Source: Martelella mediterranea (lineage in GTDB: Bacteria; Pseudomonadota; Alphaproteobacteria; Rhizobiales; Rhizobiaceae). Taken from it: a stretch of 64,000 nucleotides of DNA. The position numbers and the translations under genes are program-made. The stretch lies in NCBI GenBank assembly GCA_003001975.1, contig PVUG01000004.1:62001-126000 (forward strand), written 5' to 3'. The notes under the pieces are model-generated. The model was not told the origin of the DNA, made no database searches, and was given only the letters and a program-made list of their open reading frames with translations. Shown in pieces: positions 52,551 through 62,733 of the stretch. The stretch's first letter is position 1, and every line of letters starts with the position of its first letter.

Positions 52551-54626
52551 ATGAAGAAAACCCTGTTGTTGCTTTCGCTCGCCACGTCCGTGGCCGTGAC
52601 AGATGTTGCGCTTGCCACCGCGCAGGAATTTCCCTCCGTCGCCCCCATTCCCTTTGCTCGGCCCGACCGGCCGGCGGCCGCGCCTTCGATCGCCCCCTCG
52701 ATGGAGATTACCGGCGCCATCTCCCAGCCGGTGGCAAACCCGGCATCAAGCTCCATCCTGAAACACGGCCTGGATGCGCTCAAGGAAAGCGACGTCTCGA
52801 CAGCGCTGCGCGACCGCAACCGCCTTCCGGAAGGCTCACTTGACCACCAGATCATGAGCTGGGCCATTGCGCTTTCCGGCGACAAGGGCGTCCCCTCCTC
52901 CGAGATTGCCGAAGCGCAGCAGGAACTGCGCGGCTGGCCCGGCCTTTCGGCACTGAGGGCCCATTCCGAACGGGCCTATGCTGATGAAAACCCGTCTGCC
53001 AGCGCCGTCGTCGCCGCTTTCGGCAATACGCTTCCGGTCACCTCCGAGGGCACATTGCTGCTCGGCAAGTCGCTGCTTGCGACCGGCCAGCGCCAAAAAG
53101 CCCACGATATCGTTGTGCGCGCATGGACCGGCTGGGCGCTCGACACGGCGACCGAAAACGAATTTCTGAACGCCTTCGGTTCCATCCTCACACGGGAAGA
53201 CCACAAACAGCGCATGGTCTACCTGCTTTATCGCGACCGCGCGACACAGGCCAAGCGCTTCTCCGAATACGGCAATGCGCAATCCTTCTACAACGCATGG
53301 GCCGCCGTTATCCGCCGGCAGTCCAATTCCGACAGCCTGATCAATGCCGTGCATTCCTCCTGGCACAGCGATCCCGGTTTTCTCTATATCCAGATCCGCA
53401 ATGCCCGGCAGAACAACCGTTATGATACGGCTGCCGCACTGTTGAAGAAGGCGCCGCGCAATCAGGCCGCACTCGTCAACCCTGACCAGTGGTGGGACGA
53501 AAGCCGCATTGTTGGCCGTCATTTCTATGAGGAAGGCAATCCGCGCCAGGCCTATCAGATCGTCGCCGCGGCCATGCCGGAAGGCCGGCTCGACAGGCTG
53601 GACGCGGCCTTCCATGCCGGCTGGATGGCACTGCGCGGGCTGAATGACGGGCGCACGGCTTCCGCACATTTCGCCGATATCGTCGCGATTTCGCCAACGC
53701 CGATCTCGTCGTCCCGCTCCTATTACTGGCAGGGCCGCGCCGCAGAAGCCGGCGGCCCCGGCAATGCACGCGATTTTTATCGTCAGGCCGGCCGGTTCCC
53801 GACCACGTTCTACGGCCAGCTTGCGCTGCAGAAGCTCGGCCAGACCCAGTTTGACGTCGACTATCCGAGCCCGACGCCCGCCGACCGCTCCAATTTCCAG
53901 AAGAACCCCGCCGTTCAGGCGATCAACCGGCTGCAATCGGTCGGCCACGGCTGGCGCGCCGACAGGCTTTACCGCGCCCTTGCCGAGCAGCTAACCAGCC
54001 CCGGCGAACTAGCCATCCTCGCCTATCAGGCCGAACAGGACCGCAGCCACACGCTTTCGCTTCAGATCGGCAAGATTGCCTATGGACGCGGGCTGGATGT
54101 CGCAGCCCTTGCCTTCCCCATCGGCGTGATCCCGACGGATGCCAATATTTCCGGCTCCGGCATGGCGCTGGCCTATGCGATCGCGCGGCAGGAAAGCGCC
54201 TTCAATCCGGGCGCCGTTTCGCCCGCCGATGCGCGCGGTCTGTTGCAGCTTCTGCCGACAACCGCCCGCCGTGTGGCCAGCCGCCACGGCCTGTCCTATT
54301 CGGCAAGCCGGCTGACCAACGACCCGGCCTATAACGCAACGCTTGGCGCACATTATCTCGGCGAACAGATCGACCGTTTCGACGGCTCCTACATCCTGAC
54401 CTTCGTCGCGTATAATGCCGGCCCTGCCCGCGTGCCGCAATGGATCGATCGTTTCGGTGACCCGCGCGGCAAAAACCTCGATTTCGTCATCGACTGGATC
54501 GAATCGATCCCCTATCCGGAAACGCGCAACTACGTTCAACGTATCATGGAAAACTACGAAATCTACAAGGCCCGCCTCAACCAGCCAACAGACATCGCCC
54601 GCGACCTGATCTACGGGCGCACGTGA
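52551..54626 (+). CDS. Soluble-type lytic murein transglycosylase
   Basis: 691 residues. A signal peptide ends near residue 24 (VALATAQEF). The long helical superhelical region has repeated TPR-like segments. The C-terminal SLT domain (from about 540) contains AIARQESAFNPGAVSPADARG, the catalytic Glu, then LLQLLPTTARRVA and TFVAYNAGPARVPQW. It cleaves peptidoglycan glycan strands in the periplasm with 1,6-anhydro ends. A terminator follows. Confidence 0.92.
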   Translation: MKKTLLLLSLATSVAVTDVALATAQEFPSVAPIPFARPDRPAAAPSIAPSMEITGAISQPVANPASSSILKHGLDALKESDVSTALRDRNRLPEGSLDHQIMSWAIALSGDKGVPSSEIAEAQQELRGWPGLSALRAHSERAYADENPSASAVVAAFGNTLPVTSEGTLLLGKSLLATGQRQKAHDIVVRAWTGWALDTATENEFLNAFGSILTREDHKQRMVYLLYRDRATQAKRFSEYGNAQSFYNAWAAVIRRQSNSDSLINAVHSSWHSDPGFLYIQIRNARQNNRYDTAAALLKKAPRNQAALVNPDQWWDESRIVGRHFYEEGNPRQAYQIVAAAMPEGRLDRLDAAFHAGWMALRGLNDGRTASAHFADIVAISPTPISSSRSYYWQGRAAEAGGPGNARDFYRQAGRFPTTFYGQLALQKLGQTQFDVDYPSPTPADRSNFQKNPAVQAINRLQSVGHGWRADRLYRALAEQLTSPGELAILAYQAEQDRSHTLSLQIGKIAYGRGLDVAALAFPIGVIPTDANISGSGMALAYAIARQESAFNPGAVSPADARGLLQLLPTTARRVASRHGLSYSASRLTNDPAYNATLGAHYLGEQIDRFDGSYILTFVAYNAGPARVPQWIDRFGDPRGKNLDFVIDWIESIPYPETRNYVQRIMENYEIYKARLNQPTDIARDLIYGRT

Positions 54627-54637
54627 GGCAATGAAAA

Positions 54638-54664
54638 AGCCGGAGGTGATGTCTCCGGCTTCTG
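54638..54664 (+). terminator. Terminator after the transglycosylase gene
   Basis: AGCCGGAG (54638-54645) pairs with CTCCGGCT (54653-54660), loop GTGATGT, with an A-run before it and only a short T-run after. Confidence 0.6.
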
Positions 54665-54697
54665 CCTGTCGGCAGCCCTGTCCCCATTCCCGGCGTC

Positions 54698-54720
54698 ATC
54701 CTCGGGCTTGACCCGAGGAT
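54698..54720. repeat. Palindromic intergenic repeat, left copy
   Basis: ATCCTCGGG (54698-54706), CTTGA, CCCGAGGAT (54712-54720). A copy in the opposite direction is at 56326-56346. This short palindrome is widespread in alphaproteobacterial intergenic DNA. Confidence 0.8.
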
Positions 54721-54762
54721 CCAGTCACGCAACCAGAGCAGCTTCGACTTAAATCTGGGTCA

Positions 54763-54791
54763 TTGACGAGATGCAACTTGCGGGATACCTT
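54763..54791 (+). promoter_or_regulatory. Predicted promoter of the attenuator-controlled efflux gene
   Basis: TTGACG (54763-54768), 17-bp spacer, TACCTT (54786-54791). The expected start is close to 54798, so the ATG at 54799 would begin a leaderless transcript. Confidence 0.45.
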
Positions 54792-54899
54792 CTCATTCAT
54801 GGCAATCGAAATGGCTTTCTTGGTAGTAATTTCGCGCATGGGCAAGGCGGTTTAACCGCCTGGCAACTGCAGCCCATGCGCCGAAAACAAGGTCCCTGA
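54771..54899 (+). CDS. Alternative leader reading frame ending in the terminator loop
   Basis: 42 codons from ATG at 54771, ending with K-Q-G-P and a TGA inside the terminator loop. A Trp lies 11 residues before the final Pro, as in the SecM arrest motif. It overlaps the 18-residue frame in a different phase, and the predicted start site of transcription lies downstream of its ATG, so at most one of the two frames is likely functional. No clear Shine-Dalgarno. Confidence 0.25.
   Translation: MQLAGYLLIHGNRNGFLGSNFAHGQGGLTAWQLQPMRRKQGP
54799..54855 (+). CDS. Candidate leader peptide of the efflux gene
   Basis: 18-residue frame MAIEMAFLVVISRMGKAV, stop TAA at 54853-54855. No Shine-Dalgarno, but the predicted transcription start coincides with its first base. 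The FLVVIS segment resembles the IFVIS arrest motif of the ErmC leader peptide. The stop codon is in the loop of a hairpin, and an intrinsic terminator follows 35 nt later, the plan of a ribosome-controlled attenuator. Whether it is translated is unknown. Confidence 0.4.
   Translation: MAIEMAFLVVISRMGKAV
54835..54880 (+). promoter_or_regulatory. Leader hairpin overlapping the short reading frame
   Basis: CGCATGGGC (54835-54843) pairs perfectly with GCCCATGCG (54872-54880). Inside it GGCGG (54846-54850) pairs with CCGCC (54856-54860) around TTTAA, which contains the stop codon of the leader frame. A ribosome stalled near codon 12 would block the 5' strand. Confidence 0.65.
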
Positions 54900-54913
54900 C
54901 GGGGCCTTTTTTT
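54891..54913 (+). terminator. Intrinsic terminator before the efflux gene (attenuator)
   Basis: GGTCCC (54891-54896), loop TGAC, GGGGCC (54901-54906; one G-U pair), then seven T. It lies between the predicted promoter and the MFS gene, 48 nt before its start codon, so it can only act on transcripts that would reach that gene. Confidence 0.8.
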
Positions 54914-54961
54914 GTGCTCCGTCGCATCCTTCAAGACACTGACTGCCAGGAGGTCGATTGC

Positions 54962-56152
54962 ATGACGACCAAGGACAAACTGCCCAACCTTTCCATCTTG
55001 ATTTTCCTGTCGGCACTTTCCGCGCTGCCCACAATTATGCTTTTGCCGTCCCTCCCCCATATTGCCGCTGCGCTACGCGCTGACTATGCCGTGGCCAACC
55101 TTGCGATAACGGGCTACGCGTTGATGAACGCTATAGCGCAAGTTGTCTCGGGCGTTCTGTCGGACCGATATGGTCGCCGTCCGGTCGCGCTGGGGGCACT
55201 CGCCATCTTTTTCGTAGCGTCGGTAGGGTGCAGTTTCGCGCAGGATATCGCTACCTTCCTGGCGTTTCGGACGCTACAGGGCGTGGTCAGTGCCTGCTTT
55301 GCGGTATCCATGGCGTCTATTCGGGATGCGTCGAGCGACGAAGATACAACAAGCCGTATCGCATTTGTTTCGTCCGCCTGGGCAGTTGCGCCATTGCTCG
55401 GTCCGATCATTGGCGGCGCACTTGACGACCTGTTTGGATGGCGGGCGATTTTTATCGCCTTTTCAGGGCTCGGCCTGGCGGGTCTGCTGCTGGCTTACAA
55501 TGGTTTCGGCGAGACACGAATGCGAGATCGGGGTGCCACTTTTCGGTTGGCGAATTACCTCTCGCCGATGGCCTGGCCCGTTTTCTGGGGCTATGCCGCG
55601 TGTATGGTCTTTTCCCAGGGCACACTGTTCATTTTTCTCAGCGCCGCTCCCCTCGTCGCAAAGAGTTTTGGTATCGGATCGGGAATCCTGGTTGGCGCGT
55701 TGATGGCGATTTCGCCGGCCGCATTCATCTGTGGGAGCGCTTTTGCTGGCCGCTTCGGAAAACAATGTGCACCGCCGGTCCTGATGGCGAGTGGTCGCAT
55801 CTTGACCCTGGGCGGTCTGGCAACAGGACTCCTCCTGTTCTACTTTGGAAGTGATCACGTTTTGGCATTCTTCCTACCCTGCGCGTCTGTCGGACTGGGA
55901 AACGGTCTGACGATGCCTGCTGCGAATGCAGGCGTCCTGTCATTGCGATCGGAATTGTCCGGGACGGCGCTAGGACTTGCAGGCGCAACAACTGTTGCCG
56001 GCAGCGCGGCTATCGTGGCGATTTCAGGCGTTTTCCTGACCACGGCAAACGCTCATTGGTCCGCCCTGGCCCTGATGAGCGTGGCGACGGCTATTTCTCT
56101 GGTGGCGGTATCCAGCCTGGCGCTCGCGTCGGTCTCCAAGCCCATTTCCTGA
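54962..56152 (+). CDS. MFS multidrug efflux transporter, Bcr/CflA type
   Basis: 396 residues from the ATG at 54962, after AGGAGG. Twelve hydrophobic segments; motif A GVLSDRYGRRPV, then FRTLQGVVSACFAVSMASIR, and motif C APLLGPIIGGALDD, which marks drug:H+ antiporters of the DHA1 family that includes CmlA, FloR and Bcr. Substrate not readable. The attenuator upstream suggests induction by a compound acting on the ribosome. The unit is bracketed by opposite copies of a palindromic repeat, and its codon use looks less biased than its neighbours, hinting at transfer. Confidence 0.88.
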   Translation: MTTKDKLPNLSILIFLSALSALPTIMLLPSLPHIAAALRADYAVANLAITGYALMNAIAQVVSGVLSDRYGRRPVALGALAIFFVASVGCSFAQDIATFLAFRTLQGVVSACFAVSMASIRDASSDEDTTSRIAFVSSAWAVAPLLGPIIGGALDDLFGWRAIFIAFSGLGLAGLLLAYNGFGETRMRDRGATFRLANYLSPMAWPVFWGYAACMVFSQGTLFIFLSAAPLVAKSFGIGSGILVGALMAISPAAFICGSAFAGRFGKQCAPPVLMASGRILTLGGLATGLLLFYFGSDHVLAFFLPCASVGLGNGLTMPAANAGVLSLRSELSGTALGLAGATTVAGSAAIVAISGVFLTTANAHWSALALMSVATAISLVAVSSLALASVSKPIS

Positions 56153-56325
56153 AGTGAGCTACGCAGACCTGAAAACCGCTGTAATCCCCGGTTCAGAAAT
56201 TGTTGCTCAAACACATATGCTCGCGTTTGTCGGTGAGCGCCACAAAGTGCGCCTTGGAAACTCCAAACCGCCTCAGTGCTCATCGGAGATGCCCTATTAT
56301 CCCGATACGCCGGGATAGAGACAGA

Positions 56326-56346
56326 CCCTCGGGTCAAGCCCGAGGG
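56326..56346. repeat. Palindromic intergenic repeat, right copy
   Basis: CCCTCGGG (56326-56333), TCAAG, CCCGAGGG (56339-56346). Its loop is the reverse complement of the left copy's loop, so the two copies face opposite ways around the efflux unit. Confidence 0.8.
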
Positions 56347-56357
56347 TGACGCAAGAG

Positions 56358-56396
56358 GCGAGGCAATGCCGGCCCGGCAGGCCGGCATTGCCTCGC
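56358..56396 (-). terminator. 17-bp perfect hairpin downstream of ettA
   Basis: Bases 56358-56374 pair perfectly with 56380-56396 around a 5-nt loop CGGCA; the stem core is GAGGCAATGCCGGCC. It starts 8 bp beyond the ettA stop in the leftward direction. No T-run, but the stem is very stable; it may also be a repeat unit. Confidence 0.55.
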
Positions 56397-56404
56397 GATC
56401 AAAA

Positions 56405-58054
<1,650 letters not shown>

Positions 58055-58263
58055 ATGCCGCGTAATCCTGATTTTGAAATGCTTATCGTGTCCTGGGGCG
58101 CTATTTAGGCGAAACACGACGTTTTAACAATGCGCCTGCCGATATTTGACGGTTTTGCCTGCCGCGCCAAAACCGCGTTCGCGCCACAGATTGAACAATC
58201 GCCGCCGCCATACGTTTTGTCCTCACGTGAGCAGAAAAACCACAAAGAGGAAAGGACGCGACA

Positions 58264-58602
58264 ATGGTTCAGAAAAAAGCAGCTTTCTTCGGCACCACGG
58301 TGGAAAACACCGAAGACTGGCAGGAAAGCGCCCGCAAGGAAGACGCGATCGCCACAGAACTGGCAGCCTCCGGCCTGGTGGATGCAACCGAAGTGCAGGT
58401 TGCAGTCTCCGGCGACGAGGCGCGGCTGACGGGGACTGTCTATCTGCGCGAAGAAATCGCCACCGCCGGCAATATCGCGCTCGGCGTGGAAGGCATCAAC
58501 CGTGTGCGCAACGGCCTCAAGCCGCGCGAACGCTCGATACAGACCAGAAACCAGAGCCACGACAAGGAAGCTGACGCCCGCGCCCAGACCCGCACGCTCT
58601 GA
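58264..58602 (+). CDS. BON-domain protein
   Basis: 112 residues with an AGGAAAGGA-type Shine-Dalgarno. The BON domain covers about 25-90 (IATELAASGLVDATEVQVAV, TGTVYLREEIATAGNIALGV, GINRVRNGL). No signal peptide is evident, so it is probably cytoplasmic. BON domains bind membranes or ligands; the function is open. Confidence 0.8.
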   Translation: MVQKKAAFFGTTVENTEDWQESARKEDAIATELAASGLVDATEVQVAVSGDEARLTGTVYLREEIATAGNIALGVEGINRVRNGLKPRERSIQTRNQSHDKEADARAQTRTL

Positions 58603-58608
58603 TCGTCG

Positions 58609-59355
58609 CTAGTCAAGACCTGCGGGATCGACGATACCGCCCGTGCAGCCGAACGACGTGCCGCCGGCGGACTGGATGAGGTCGGCAAGCGATCTGTCCT
58701 GCCCGTAACCTGAACCAAGCCCGATCGTCAGTTCGGTAATCAGCGTTCTGTCGCCATCTCTCCGGCATTTCATTTTGACGCGCCGGGCAGCATCCGGCCC
58801 GAACGCTGTGTCGAAAGCGGCCGTGATGGCATCGGCGGACAGATAGGTGCCGAGATTTTCCGCAAACAGATCGGCCACCGCCGAGGCGTTCAGATCCTCC
58901 ATCAGAGCGAGCGAACGGGCGTAATACGCTTCCGCCGTCATCCCGCTGCAGGTGCCGTGCTTGATCCATTCATGGCGCTGAAGCCCGGACTGTGTGCCGG
59001 GCATCACCGTCTCAAGCGCTGCCCGGGTGCCGGTTTCAAGGTCGAGTGCCGGTAAACCCAGCCAGTCGCCGGCGGCATCCATATCGCGCAGTCTTTTATC
59101 GACTTCGCAATAATTGTCCCCCATGGGCCAGAGACCATGGAGCGAAAAGCGGCGGGCATCGAACCGGTCTTCGCTCTGGCTGCGGCATTCCGGCTTGTCC
59201 GCCTGCCCCTCGCAAAAGGCCGGCTGCCAGCTGACGGCCAGAAGCGCCTCGGTTCGCCCCGCCAGCGCCGGCGTCGCCGACAGGCCAGCCACCAGGCACA
59301 GAAGAGCCGCAGACACCCGCCCCCTCATATTCCGCAGCTTCCTCGCCCCTGTCAT
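58609..59355 (-). CDS. Ribonuclease T2-family protein
   Basis: 248 residues from the ATG at 59355, with GGAGGGG upstream. A signal peptide ends near residue 33 (ATPALA). Both catalytic boxes are present: FSLHGLWPMGDNYC and HEWIKHGTCSG, each with its His. Secreted or periplasmic RNA degradation is likely, as with E. coli RNase I. Confidence 0.92.
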   Translation of the reverse strand: MTGARKLRNMRGRVSAALLCLVAGLSATPALAGRTEALLAVSWQPAFCEGQADKPECRSQSEDRFDARRFSLHGLWPMGDNYCEVDKRLRDMDAAGDWLGLPALDLETGTRAALETVMPGTQSGLQRHEWIKHGTCSGMTAEAYYARSLALMEDLNASAVADLFAENLGTYLSADAITAAFDTAFGPDAARRVKMKCRRDGDRTLITELTIGLGSGYGQDRSLADLIQSAGGTSFGCTGGIVDPAGLD

Positions 59356-59370
59356 CAATTTCCCCTCCCA

Positions 59371-59410
59371 AAAGCAAACGGCCTCCGAGACGGTTTCGCC
59401 GGAGGCCGTT
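59371..59410 (-). terminator. Terminator after ridA
   Basis: AACGGCCTCCG (59377-59387) pairs with CGGAGGCCGTT (59400-59410). In the leftward direction it is followed by TTTGCTTTT. Confidence 0.8.
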
Positions 59411-59433
59411 GATCCTACCCAAAAGACCGAAAA

Positions 59434-59778
59434 TCAGTCCAGCGCGGCGGTAACCGTGAACTCGACCAGAAAGTCCGGCGTGGCAAGTGCCGCCTGGCTG
59501 GTGGCGCGCGCAGGCGGATTGGCCGGATCGATCCAGTCCTTCCACACCGCATTCATCTCGGCGAAATCACCCATATCCTTCAGGTAGATCAGCGTCTGCA
59601 GCAGTTTCGACTTGTCGCTGCCGGCAGCGGCCAGAAGCGCATCAACCTTGGCGAGGCAATCCTTTGCCTGCTCGGCAACGGTGGCACCGGCACCGGTCTG
59701 GCCGGAAAGGTAAACGGTGTTGCCATGGACAACGGCACCGGTCATCAGCGGGCCAACTTCAATACGTTTTACAGTCAT
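59434..59778 (-). CDS. RidA-family protein
   Basis: 114 residues from the ATG at 59778 (MTVKRIEVGPLMTGAVVHGN). VYLSGQTG, QAKDCLAKVDALLAAAGSDK, and FVEFTVTAALD with conserved end are typical of the YjgF/YER057c/UK114 fold. RidA hydrolyses reactive enamines from threonine dehydratase. The key Arg near residue 105 is replaced by a Leu/Val region (DFLVEFTV), so this may be a paralogue of different specificity. Confidence 0.88.
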   Translation of the reverse strand: MTVKRIEVGPLMTGAVVHGNTVYLSGQTGAGATVAEQAKDCLAKVDALLAAAGSDKSKLLQTLIYLKDMGDFAEMNAVWKDWIDPANPPARATSQAALATPDFLVEFTVTAALD

Positions 59779-59814
59779 GTTTCGGTTCTTTCCAATTTCA
59801 TTCAACAAGAAACC

Positions 59815-60153
59815 TCAGCCGCGCAGACGCTTTGCCTCTTCGTAGATCCGGGTCGAACGGGCGCCCGAGCGGCAATAGCCGAGCACGGGTTTTTCCAGAT
59901 CGTCGAGCGCATCCACCATGCCGGTGACCGCATCGGGCGTCAGCCCCATGCCGCCGACTGGCACATGCGCCACATAAAGCCCTTCCTTTTCGGCCGCCGC
60001 CGCGACATCGGCAAAGGCCGGCTGACCGGCTTCCTCGCCATCGGGCCGGTGGCAGACAATGGATTTGAAGCCCTGCGCCTTGATTTCGGCGATGTCTTCG
60101 GGCGTGATCTGCTCGCTGACGGCGTAAAAATCATCGATCGGACGGATGTTCAT
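59815..60153 (-). CDS. DUF442 (TIGR01244) phosphatase-like protein
   Basis: 112 residues from the ATG at 60153 (MNIRPIDDFYAVSEQITPED). The P-loop GYCRSGARST gives the C-x5-R motif. Family members are found alone or fused to beta-lactamase-like sulfur dioxygenases (Blh), and are linked to sulfide detoxification. It probably acts with other sulfur genes elsewhere. Confidence 0.85.
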   Translation of the reverse strand: MNIRPIDDFYAVSEQITPEDIAEIKAQGFKSIVCHRPDGEEAGQPAFADVAAAAEKEGLYVAHVPVGGMGLTPDAVTGMVDALDDLEKPVLGYCRSGARSTRIYEEAKRLRG

Positions 60154-60220
60154 TCCGGTTCTCCTTCGCATTTTGGCAGCAAGGTAAGCGAGCCGTTCGA
60201 CATTGCAAGGTCGGCAATGC

Positions 60221-61057
60221 TCATGAAAAGCGGATACGCAAACGAAATTTGCGCGTTTCGCCGGGGGCAAGCAGCGTCAGTTCTCCATCCTCGGCCAGTT
60301 GCTTCCGGCTTGCCGCGCGATGGGAGGCCGGCTCGATGCCGACGATATGGGCCGGCGCTTCCTGATTGCGCCAGATCTGCAGAAACGGCAGCGTATCGGT
60401 ATCGACCTCGAGATTGAACGACAACCCGCCAAGGGCCGCAATCGGGCCGAACCGCGTTTTCGACCAGCCATCGTCATCGGCCACGGCCGGCACGCAGAAA
60501 AGGCCGTGATCGCCCTCCCCGAAACGCCAGGGCAGAGATTTTTCGGGCAGCGATTCGCTTGTCAGCCGAACGCCGTCATCCAGGTGCATGGCGCCGAAAT
60601 TGATATGATACATCATCATCACCGGCAGCGGCGTGTCCGATGTGTTGACCACGGTATCGGCCAGTTCAAGCACGCCGGTGGCGCCGTCAAGCGTCCAGAC
60701 ACGCTCGATCAGCATGTCGCCGCCATTGGCGGTCCTGACGGGGATATGGCAGACGCATTCCGCTCCCAGAGCGCTGATCTCCAGCGATTTCACCGCAGCG
60801 GCATTGCCGGAAACGGAGCCGTGCAGCGGGAAAAACCGGTTTTCATCGCCCTCGACCGGTTCGGGGTGGCGAATGTGATCCGGTCCGCAGGTAAACAGAA
60901 AGCCTTCGAGCGAATGGTCGATCCGTGGATCGCCATCATCGGGGATCGCCCGTTTGGGAGCGATATCGACACCGGCGACAACGCAGCCGGCAATATCCAT
61001 GACCGAAGTCGGATCAAGAAAAACGCAAGGGCCGCTTCTGGCAGCGAATTCGATCAT
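60221..61057 (-). CDS. Aldose 1-epimerase / DUF4432-like protein
   Basis: 278 residues from the ATG at 61057 (MIEFAARSGPCVFLDP); an upstream TTG would add four residues. Beta-rich galactose-mutarotase-like fold: LHGSVSGNAAAV, VWTLDGATGVLELADTVVNT, MMMYHINFGAMHLD with the acid/base His, and IGIEPASHRA. Sugar epimerase or sugar-binding activity is likely; the exact substrate is not readable. Confidence 0.78.
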   Translation of the reverse strand: MIEFAARSGPCVFLDPTSVMDIAGCVVAGVDIAPKRAIPDDGDPRIDHSLEGFLFTCGPDHIRHPEPVEGDENRFFPLHGSVSGNAAAVKSLEISALGAECVCHIPVRTANGGDMLIERVWTLDGATGVLELADTVVNTSDTPLPVMMMYHINFGAMHLDDGVRLTSESLPEKSLPWRFGEGDHGLFCVPAVADDDGWSKTRFGPIAALGGLSFNLEVDTDTLPFLQIWRNQEAPAHIVGIEPASHRAASRKQLAEDGELTLLAPGETRKFRLRIRFS

Positions 61058-61187
61058 TTTGTTAACCAAGTCTGCTGTTATTTGAAACTGATGTGTTCAG
61101 CGGACGTTCATTCCGTAGAAGCGAAAATCAAACGAACCGAGGCCAGGCGCAAGCGCTCGCCGATGACAGCAGCAATGCGTTGAAACC

Positions 61188-62528
61188 ATGAAAAAAGCAA
61201 GATTTTACACGATCCCATTTGTTTTCGCCCTGGCGCTCCTGCCGGTGACGGAACCGGCTGCGGCCCACGAGCCGCTTTACAAGAACGGCCGGCAGATTTT
61301 TCTGGTCGCCCCGGACGGACGCCAGCTCGATTACATTCCCGAATATGGCAGCGTGGTCATGGGCACCGACGCCGAGGGCAGGCAGATCCTGCTCGACCGC
61401 TCCGGCAACCTTGTGGCCACCGAAATGTCGGCCCGGGAATATCGCAGCCTCCGGGAAAACCGTGGTGGCCCGGCAAGTTTGGCCGAGCGCGGCTGGCACC
61501 GCAATGACCGGGGCTGGAACGGCGATCGCTTTGCAAACCGGCCTGACCGGTACAACAACCCGCCGCGCGGCTGGAACGAAACCCCGTCCGAGAGCTATGG
61601 CTTTCCGCCGCCCCCGGACATCCCCGCGCCTGCCGCCCCCGAACCCGACAGGGCTCCGGCAAGGGCGCAGGCCAGTGCAAAACCGGACATGAATGTCGTG
61701 GCGCTTCAGGTGTTTCTGGACCGCAACGGCCTGTCGCCCGGCGTGATTGACGGGCTGATGGGCAATAATGTCCGCAAGGCGCTGGACGCCTACGCCGAAA
61801 AGAGCGGCCGCCAGCTTGATGCTGACGCCGACAGCGAAACCATCCTGCAATCGCTTTCGCTGGAAGGCGGGCTGCCGGTGAAAAACTACACCATTACCGC
61901 CGAGGACGCTGCCGGCCCCTATGTCGCCAGCATTCCCTCCGATTATGGCCGCAAGGCCGAGCTTCCGGCGCTTTCCTACACCTCGGTTTCTGAGATGCTT
62001 GCGGAAAAATTCCATATGGATGAAGGCTTTTTGAAGGCCCTTAATCCCGACGCCGACTTCTCCCGCCCCGGAACGGTGATCAAGGTGGTCAACCCGGGCG
62101 GAAAGCAGAAGGGTGCTGTTACCCGCATCATCGCCGATAAAAGCCTCAAGCAGCTTTTCGCCTATGACGAGGCAGGCGCTCTGGTTGCCGCCTATCCGGC
62201 CACCATCGGGTCGACGGACACCCCGTCTCCGTCGGGCACCGTCACGGTCGAGCGGGTGGCGCTGGATCCCAACTATACCTACAACCCGTCGAAAAACTTC
62301 AAGCAGGGCGACAATGACCGGGTCCTGACCATTAATCCGGGGCCGAACGGACCTGTGGGCAATGTCTGGATCGCACTTTCGAAACCCAGCTACGGCATTC
62401 ACGGCACGCCCGATCCCGCCAAGATCGGCAAGACCTCCAGCCATGGCTGCGTGCGCCTGACAAACTGGGATGCACAGGAACTGGCCGCAATGGTCAGCCC
62501 GGGCGTCACGGTGGAATTCGTCGAGTGA
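61188..62528 (+). CDS. L,D-transpeptidase (YkuD domain)
   Basis: 446 residues. The signal peptide ends around residue 26 (EPAAAHEP). A Pro/Arg-rich region (about 85-165) is followed by a peptidoglycan-binding-like stretch and the YkuD domain near the C-terminus: HGTPDPAKIGKTSSHGCVRL with the catalytic His and Cys. It makes 3-3 crosslinks in peptidoglycan or attaches proteins to it. Long relative to minimal L,D-transpeptidases because of the N-terminal spacer. Confidence 0.92.
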   Translation: MKKARFYTIPFVFALALLPVTEPAAAHEPLYKNGRQIFLVAPDGRQLDYIPEYGSVVMGTDAEGRQILLDRSGNLVATEMSAREYRSLRENRGGPASLAERGWHRNDRGWNGDRFANRPDRYNNPPRGWNETPSESYGFPPPPDIPAPAAPEPDRAPARAQASAKPDMNVVALQVFLDRNGLSPGVIDGLMGNNVRKALDAYAEKSGRQLDADADSETILQSLSLEGGLPVKNYTITAEDAAGPYVASIPSDYGRKAELPALSYTSVSEMLAEKFHMDEGFLKALNPDADFSRPGTVIKVVNPGGKQKGAVTRIIADKSLKQLFAYDEAGALVAAYPATIGSTDTPSPSGTVTVERVALDPNYTYNPSKNFKQGDNDRVLTINPGPNGPVGNVWIALSKPSYGIHGTPDPAKIGKTSSHGCVRLTNWDAQELAAMVSPGVTVEFVE

Positions 62529-62733
62529 ACCGGAGCGCCGCCGGGCCATTCCTGACAAATGTCAGAAAATCGGGAAATCGAATATGACAGCGGGCAAAAA
62601 CAGCCCCGCTACGCCTTCGCAAATGTAAAATTCTGGTTTATAAAAGAACAATAGTTTGGCGTTTTTCGAATTACCTTTTTTCAGCGTCTGAAACAGCAGG
62701 CGCATCATCAGTTTTCAGCGGTGTAAACCGAAC

